From Balneola sp. EhC07 (GTDB lineage Bacteria > Bacteroidota > Rhodothermia > Balneolales > Balneolaceae): a stretch of 64,000 bases of DNA. Of this stretch, positions 63,501 to 64,000 are shown in pieces; the first letter of the stretch is position 1, and each line of letters starts with the position of its first letter. The notes below the pieces were generated by a model, which was not told the origin of the DNA, ran no database searches, and was given only the letters and a program-made list of their open reading frames with translations. The translations under genes were made by a program, and so were the position numbers. The DNA lies in contig NZ_LXYG01000014.1 of assembly GCF_001650905.1 (NCBI RefSeq), positions 62,001 to 126,000 of the forward strand, in the 5' to 3' direction.

Positions 63501-63535
63501 TTAGCTTTTAGTGTTGTTAGAATACTAAAAGCTAA
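63501..63535. repeat. Inverted repeat between the secreted-protein genes
   Basis: TTAGCTTTTAGT (63501-63512) and ACTAAAAGCTAA (63524-63535) are perfect inverted copies with an 11-nt loop. Flanking bases (AGCTGTTAGC and GCTGACAGCT) extend the stem imperfectly. It may end the upstream transcript, though no T run follows. Confidence 0.6.
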
Positions 63536-63570
63536 TGGCTGACAGCTGATAGCCTCAAAGCTATATCACT

Positions 63571-63768
63571 ATGAAAAATTTATTACTCGTTTTACTTACA
63601 CTCACTATCGCTTTAATATTAACGTCACTAGCTATGGCACAACCGGGCTTACCGGGCAATCCTGCTCAGGCTCCGATTGACGGCGGTCTAGGCTTACTTG
63701 CTGCTGCAGGCGGAGCATATGCTTACAAAAAGCTTAAAGGCCGTAACAGCGAAAGCGAAGACGTATAA
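63571..63768 (+). CDS. Small exported protein with PID-CTERM-type sorting tail
   Basis: The 65-residue precursor has a signal peptide (MKNLLLVLLTLTIALILTSL, cleavage after AMAQ) and a very short mature part. It then has the tail APIDGGLGLLAAAGGAYAYK, a PID motif, a glycine/alanine hydrophobic stretch and a basic cluster (KKLKGR). This matches the tripartite PID-CTERM sorting pattern of Bacteroidota. Almost the whole mature protein is the tail, so the function is obscure. Confidence 0.8.
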   Translation: MKNLLLVLLTLTIALILTSLAMAQPGLPGNPAQAPIDGGLGLLAAAGGAYAYKKLKGRNSESEDV

Positions 63769-63857
63769 ACAAGATTCGCCGGTCTGATCTCTGTGTTCTG
63801 TTATTGAACGCAGATCACACGGATGTGGCAGATACTGACTGATGTATAATTATATCT

Positions 63858-63890
63858 GGTTCCGATGTTCTGCGTTGGAACCTTTTTTTT
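63858..63890 (+). terminator. Intrinsic terminator, cassette copy 2
   Basis: GGTTCCGA (63858-63865) pairs with TTGGAACC (63875-63882), with one G-U pair, and eight Ts follow (63883-63890). It is the second copy of the cassette seen at 59461-59545 and lies about 90 bp after the PID-tail gene. Confidence 0.8.
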
Positions 63891-63935
63891 GTTTGGGAAT
63901 CTGCACAATCCGGATTAAGAATCCTTACATCCGTT

Positions 63936-64000
63936 CGGACTGAAGTCCTCTCTGGTGAACTTGACTGGGAATGTTGATGGTGATTTAGATTTACTCATGT
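63936..64000. repeat. REPIN-like unit cut by the window end
   Basis: Hairpin A is GGACTGAAGTCC (63937-63948). With the constant 74-bp spacing its hairpin B should begin at 64011, just outside the window. The following bases (TCTCTGGTGAAC) match the other units. Confidence 0.75.

Overview
The window looks like a chromosome segment from a Bacteroidota-type bacterium, most likely the Balneolota/Rhodothermota branch. Three things point there: the large secreted protein at 60690-63479 ends in a sorting domain of the LGQNYPNPFNPNT type, the small protein at 63571-63768 has a PID-type sorting tail, and a TAnnTTTG promoter element sits upstream of 2960. Many starts have no Shine-Dalgarno sequence, and several long genes begin with TTG. 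The species assignment is inference.

Bases 1 to about 18462 look like the right-hand part of an integrated element. Its right end is a 19-nt copy of a tRNA 3' end (18444-18462, probably tRNA-Asn) followed by a terminator. Leftward come a tyrosine integrase, an excisionase-like HTH protein, a replication-type protein and a terminase-small-subunit-like protein. Next, on the opposite strand, is a defence operon (2960-14674), then a divergent WYL regulator, an SRAP protein and two unknown genes. I see no matching left end, so the element probably runs off the left edge.

The defence operon is the most unusual part. It is a type I restriction-modification locus (hsdM, hsdS, hsdR, then a YgjP-type metallopeptidase). 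Two translationally coupled genes precede hsdM. The first encodes a degenerate HsdM-like domain, an HsdS-like segment and a complete histidine-kinase module in one 858-residue chain. The second encodes a receiver-domain protein with all phosphotransfer residues and an unknown C-terminal domain. A further accessory gene between hsdS and hsdR combines a possible PUA/EVE-like domain with an Mrr-like nuclease domain. A palindromic candidate operator overlaps the -33 element of the operon promoter, which suggests control by the WYL protein.

Bases 18.4-57 kb are mostly ordinary chromosomal genes: a serine-recombinase remnant, an amidohydrolase and DJ-1/PfpI pair, two paralogous TolB-like/TPR/AraC regulators (21800 and 33320), acetyltransferase, oxidoreductase and DUF4386 genes, a membrane class III cyclase, a CAAX-type protease, lipoproteins, an LRR lipoprotein, an MFS transporter and a CHASE/multi-PAS histidine kinase. 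There is also a scattered set of murein enzymes (NlpC/P60, VanX-type dipeptidase, class A beta-lactamase-like protein), a histone-H1-like mini protein, a cytidine deaminase and a penicillin-acylase family protein.

Bases 57-64 kb hold a repeat system. Units bounded by two inverted 12-nt hairpins, always 74 nt apart, form a tandem array with a 136-bp period, interrupted by a short Y1 (IS200/RAYT-type) transposase. Single units lie further right. This is a REPIN-like array with its probable transposase. A 3-hydroxybutyryl-CoA dehydrogenase, the large secreted protein and the PID-tail protein lie among these repeats.
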